Of a DNA stretch of 64,000 nt, positions 62,014-64,000 are shown piece after piece. The DNA is from Pseudooceanicola marinus. Lineage in GTDB: Bacteria > Pseudomonadota > Alphaproteobacteria > Rhodobacterales > Rhodobacteraceae. Under the pieces are notes generated by a model, which was not told where the DNA came from, made no database searches, and saw only the letters and a list, made by a program, of their open reading frames with translations. The stretch covers positions 62,001 to 126,000 of the forward strand of contig NZ_PGTC01000017.1 in the NCBI RefSeq assembly GCF_002786295.1, written 5' to 3'. Both the position numbers and the translations under genes were made by a program. Each line of letters starts with the position of its first letter. Position 1 is the stretch's first letter.

Positions 62014-62437
62014 GCAACGCTTCCAAAGACCAAGCGATACGCTCCCATAAGCGTTACCTCTCACCCTTTCAGCGGGGACCGCTGACTATCAACTTTGCAC
62101 TGTCCCCCCTCTCGCACCTCTGCAGTTAGCACGGCCCTCTGTCCGTTCGCTCTGCGCGCGCTGCTTGGTGCCACTTAGCGCAGCCCCCCATGATTGGGGG
62201 GCGCTGCGCAAGGGGGGTTGACCACTCCCCCCCCAAAGGGGCCTAACCTATGCGCAGCCTCCGGCTGGATCGCCAGCGGCAACGATGCGCAATACAACCC
62301 TAGGGTGAGAAAATCCAAAAATTATGCAATTCAATTCGCTTGTCAGCGTTCCTATTTAGTTCACGCTCTATGTAGCCCTCGCCTTTTCCTCCGAAACAAC
62401 ATTCGGTGCCGTCTTCAAAATCGGCTAAAAAAGGTCT
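62014..62437. other. Gene-free right end of the prophage, probable origin and promoter region
   Basis: It is 424 nt without a gene. It has stacked GC-tract hairpins: GCGCAG-CCCCCCA-TGAT-TGGGGGG-CG-CTGCGC at 62178-62209, then GGGGGG/CCCCCC at 62212-62234, and CCCC/GGGG at 62231-62241. Then an AT-rich portion (AAAAATTATGCAATTCAATTCG) and a -35-like TTGACT at 62437-62442 follow. In the circular phage this region lies directly upstream of the first gene. An origin and a main promoter are inferred. Confidence 0.5.
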
Positions 62438-62439
62438 TG

Positions 62440-62467
62440 ACTACGCAATTTACTGATTATCGCCATT
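62440..62467 (-). other. attR, dif-like XerCD site (right)
   Basis: Read on the minus strand: arm AATGGCGATAA, spacer TCAGTA, arm AATTGCGTAGT. It shares with attL the exact 10-bp ATAATCAGTA (minus strand), that is the spacer with the neighbouring four arm bases; the XerC-side arm differs at two of 11 positions from attL, and the inner arm is degenerate. The outer arm AATGGCGATAA keeps the ATAA end of XerC arms and is read as host DNA. Confidence 0.75.
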
Positions 62468-62880
62468 TCTGAGGCGGTGAAACCCGGAGTTCACGAGGCA
62501 TGCGCGAGCGATCGTTCAACGTCTCCTCATGCCCCACCAATTGAGCTGAACCTGCCGATCGCTGGATAACGCATCGGGGTATCTTCCAGGATCGTTCGAC
62601 GGGCAGCCGAAAACTTACCCCTGTTGCCACCAATGCCGTTCTTACGCATCCATCGGGAAACTGCGTTTGCGTCGGATCTGGTGCTTGCATTCCGTGTCAC
62701 CATTCACAGCGCATCTGTTTGACCAGGGGCGCGCTGCGAGACGTTCCATCCGGCCGCCTGTCAAGAGCCGCTGAAGCTGGCGCCGCGCTCCCCGCCCCCG
62801 GTGCCAGTCGATCCGAAAGCAGAACCGCGCCACGGGGCCCGTGACGCGGTTCCGCCGTCCACCAGAGGCCGCAGCTCAGC
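62468..62880. other. Host intergenic region between attR and phoB
   Basis: About 413 nt with no convincing gene. A 77-codon minus-strand frame at 62457-62690 has no ribosome-binding site and crosses the att site. The region ends with a terminator hairpin for phoB. It may contain old gene remnants, but none was recognised. Confidence 0.4.
62822..62852 (-). terminator. Terminator after phoB
   Basis: A stem GAACCGCG-x-CACGG / CCGTG-x-CGCGGTTC with one mismatch (31 nt) about 30 nt after the phoB stop. Read on the minus strand, the 3' side is followed by TGCTTT. Confidence 0.6.
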
Positions 62881-63573
62881 TTAGCCAAGCGCGTAGCCGG
62901 CCCCGCGCACGGTACGCAGCGGGTCGTCACCGCCATGGGCACAGAGCGCCTTGCGCAGCCGGCCGATATGGACGTCGACGGTCCGGGTGTCGACGTAGAT
63001 GTCACGCCCCCAAACCCGATCCAGAAGCTGTTCACGCGACCAGACGCGGCCCGGCTTTTCCATGAAGGTCGAGAGCAGTCGAAACTCTGTCGGCCCCAGC
63101 TTAAGCTCCTTGCCCGTCCGGGTCACCCGATGGGTTTCCGCATCCAGAACGATGTCTTCGTATTCCAGCCGTTCGCCCATCGACGCCGGGCGCGTCCGGC
63201 GCAGTTGTGCACGCACCCGGGCCATCAGCTCGATCACCGAATAGGGTTTCACCACGTAGTCGTCGGCGCCGGTTTCCAGGCCGCGAACACGGTCTACCTC
63301 CTCGGACCGGGCCGAGAGCATGATAATCGGCACGCCTCGCGTCTCGCTACGCATCTTCAGTTGGCGGCACACCTCGATCCCCGACAGGTTCGGCAGCATC
63401 CAGTCCAGCACGATGATGTCCGGCGCCACCTCATCCACCAGGAGGATGGCTTCCTCTCCGTTCTCGGCCCGGCTCACCCGGAAGCCCTCGGCCTCCAGGT
63501 TGTAGGCCAGAACCTCCCGCTGGGCCGGCTCGTCTTCGACAACCAGGACCGTCGGTTGCTGATCTGCGGCCAT
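62881..63573 (-). CDS. phoB: Phosphate regulon response regulator PhoB
   Basis: A 230-residue OmpR-family regulator. The receiver has VLVVEDEPAQREVLAYNLEAEGF, and the phospho-Asp in IIVLDWMLPNLSGIEV; GADDYVVKPYS carries the conserved Lys. The output domain includes LKLGPTEFRLLSTFMEKPGRVWSREQLLDRVWG and DTRTVDVHIGRLRKAL, the PhoB DNA-binding text. The start is ATG 63573, one nucleotide after the phoU stop (TGACATG). Phosphate starvation would activate it. Confidence 0.96.
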   Translation of the reverse strand: MAADQQPTVLVVEDEPAQREVLAYNLEAEGFRVSRAENGEEAILLVDEVAPDIIVLDWMLPNLSGIEVCRQLKMRSETRGVPIIMLSARSEEVDRVRGLETGADDYVVKPYSVIELMARVRAQLRRTRPASMGERLEYEDIVLDAETHRVTRTGKELKLGPTEFRLLSTFMEKPGRVWSREQLLDRVWGRDIYVDTRTVDVHIGRLRKALCAHGGDDPLRTVRGAGYALG

Positions 63574-63574
63574 G

Positions 63575-64000
63575 TCACGCATCTCCGCTGCGGGGCACAT
63601 CGGGCGCCACCGAGGGGTCGGTCGAGGTTTTGTCGCCCTTCACCCGCATTTCGTCCGGGGTCTCTCCGGTCACCAGGTAGACCACCTGCTCGGCAATCGA
63701 GGTCACGTGATCGCCCATCCGCTCGGTGTTCTTGGCGATGAAATGCAGGTGCATGCAGGCGGTGATGTTGCGCGGGTCTTCCATCATGAAGGTCAGGAAT
63801 TCGCGGAACAGCGCGTTGTACATCTGGTCGACATCGCGGTCGCGGGCGATGACATCCTTGGCCAGGGTCGCATCGCGCTGGATGTAGGCGTCCAGCGAGT
63901 CGCGCAGCATGCCCTCCACCTCGCGCGCCATGCGGCGCAGCGCGGTGTGGGCGCCGGAAATTGGCTGCATCTGAACCAGGACCGAGGTTCGCTTGGCCAT
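63575..64000 (-). CDS. phoU: Phosphate regulon protein PhoU, C-terminal part (runs off the window)
   Basis: The 141 visible residues are the C-terminal part of PhoU: AKRTSVLVQMQPI, then VDQMYNALFREFLTFMMEDPRNITACMHLHFIAKNTERMGDHVTSIAEQVVYLVTGETPDE. In the family AKRTSVL lies in the middle, about 95 residues from the N-terminus, so the Met at 64000 is an internal residue and the gene extends beyond the window. PhoU controls phosphate uptake and PhoR signalling. Its stop is one base from phoB. Confidence 0.93.
   Translation of the reverse strand: MAKRTSVLVQMQPISGAHTALRRMAREVEGMLRDSLDAYIQRDATLAKDVIARDRDVDQMYNALFREFLTFMMEDPRNITACMHLHFIAKNTERMGDHVTSIAEQVVYLVTGETPDEMRVKGDKTSTDPSVAPDVPRSGDA

Larger units (their letters stand above)
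56174..62450. mobile_element. Integrated microvirus (Microviridae-type ssDNA phage prophage)
   Basis: A 6,277-nt block between equivalent points of two dif-like sites. It encodes a compact, heavily overlapped gene set in one orientation: VP2-like pilot, J-like basic peptide, VP1 major capsid, HUH-type Rep, a lysozyme-type amidase and small proteins, plus a gene-free, hairpin-rich region at the right end. The base composition is less GC-rich than the host by eye. All main genes are open and intact, so it may be active. Gene order and Rep place it with alphaproteobacterial microviruses. I cannot name a subfamily without a tree. Confidence 0.9.

Noticed and set aside
62457-62690. 77-codon minus-strand ORF crossing attR
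   Set aside because: No ribosome-binding site, ends inside the att site, text not recognisable.
63575-64000. PhoU as a complete gene starting at 64000
   Set aside because: AKRTSVL is internal in PhoU proteins, which are about 230-240 residues; the window boundary cuts the gene.
1-64000. CRISPR array, rRNA operon, IS element with terminal repeats
   Set aside because: None seen: no regularly spaced direct repeats, no rRNA text, no transposase ORF.

Overview
The window reads as chromosomal DNA of a GC-rich alphaproteobacterium of the Rhodobacteraceae/Roseobacter group. The evidence is the mix of family-typical genes: DUF6477/DUF6456 neighbours, an IspD-IspF fusion, a dusB-ntrBC-ntrYX cluster, the trgA-trgB-cysK tellurite locus, a TIGR02281-type aspartic protease, and many small conserved Rhodobacterales membrane proteins. 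The species cannot be named from sequence alone.

Layout. 1-9.8 kb: ordinary housekeeping, with oxyR facing a peroxiredoxin, then lipA, a dihaem cytochrome c, hpt, a Coq10/RatA START protein, a CinA-type amidohydrolase, pgpA and fused ispDF. 9.9-17.3 kb: the nitrogen regulation operon dusB-ntrB-ntrC-ntrY-ntrX; both sigma54-type activators lack the GAFTGA loop. 17.3-26.3 kb: membrane and stress genes (aspartic protease, MarC, ABC-F, Ndk, DUF4112, Pmp3, TfoX-C, TusA, CcdA) and an alpha/beta hydrolase-P450 pair. 26.3-33.1 kb: a decayed FAD oxidoreductase remnant, a Cys-rich secreted peptide, DUF2254, a CorC-type transporter and xerD. 33.2-45.2 kb: aroK-aroB, DinB, UspA-BCCT transporter, photolyase, trgA-trgB-cysK and a large MscS channel, followed by tRNA-Ser(GGA). 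45.6-55.8 kb: a QueC-like PP-loop protein, a hybrid histidine kinase paired with a cysteine-free SUOX-fold protein, a LuxR regulator, and an mcp-cheB-cheD chemotaxis group. A GC-rich extragenic repeat recurs at several operon ends.

The most interesting element lies at about 56.17-62.45 kb: a complete integrated microvirus (Microviridae-type ssDNA phage) of 6,277 nt measured between equivalent points of two dif-like sites. It encodes tightly overlapped genes: a small membrane protein, a 77-aa protein, the VP2 pilot protein, a 33-aa basic DNA-packaging peptide, the major capsid protein, two unassigned proteins, a T7-lysozyme-type amidase and a HUH replication initiator. Two further genes appear to be overprinted in alternative frames: a 33-aa membrane peptide inside VP2 (a phiX174-E-like lysis candidate) and a basic 154-aa ORF over the 3' end of rep. 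Joining the outer arms of the two flanking sites restores a convincing host dif, which implies XerCD-mediated integration, and a xerD gene sits in the same window. The window ends in phoB and the truncated phoU of the Pho regulon.

All functional calls rest on reading protein motifs and gene order. No database search was run.
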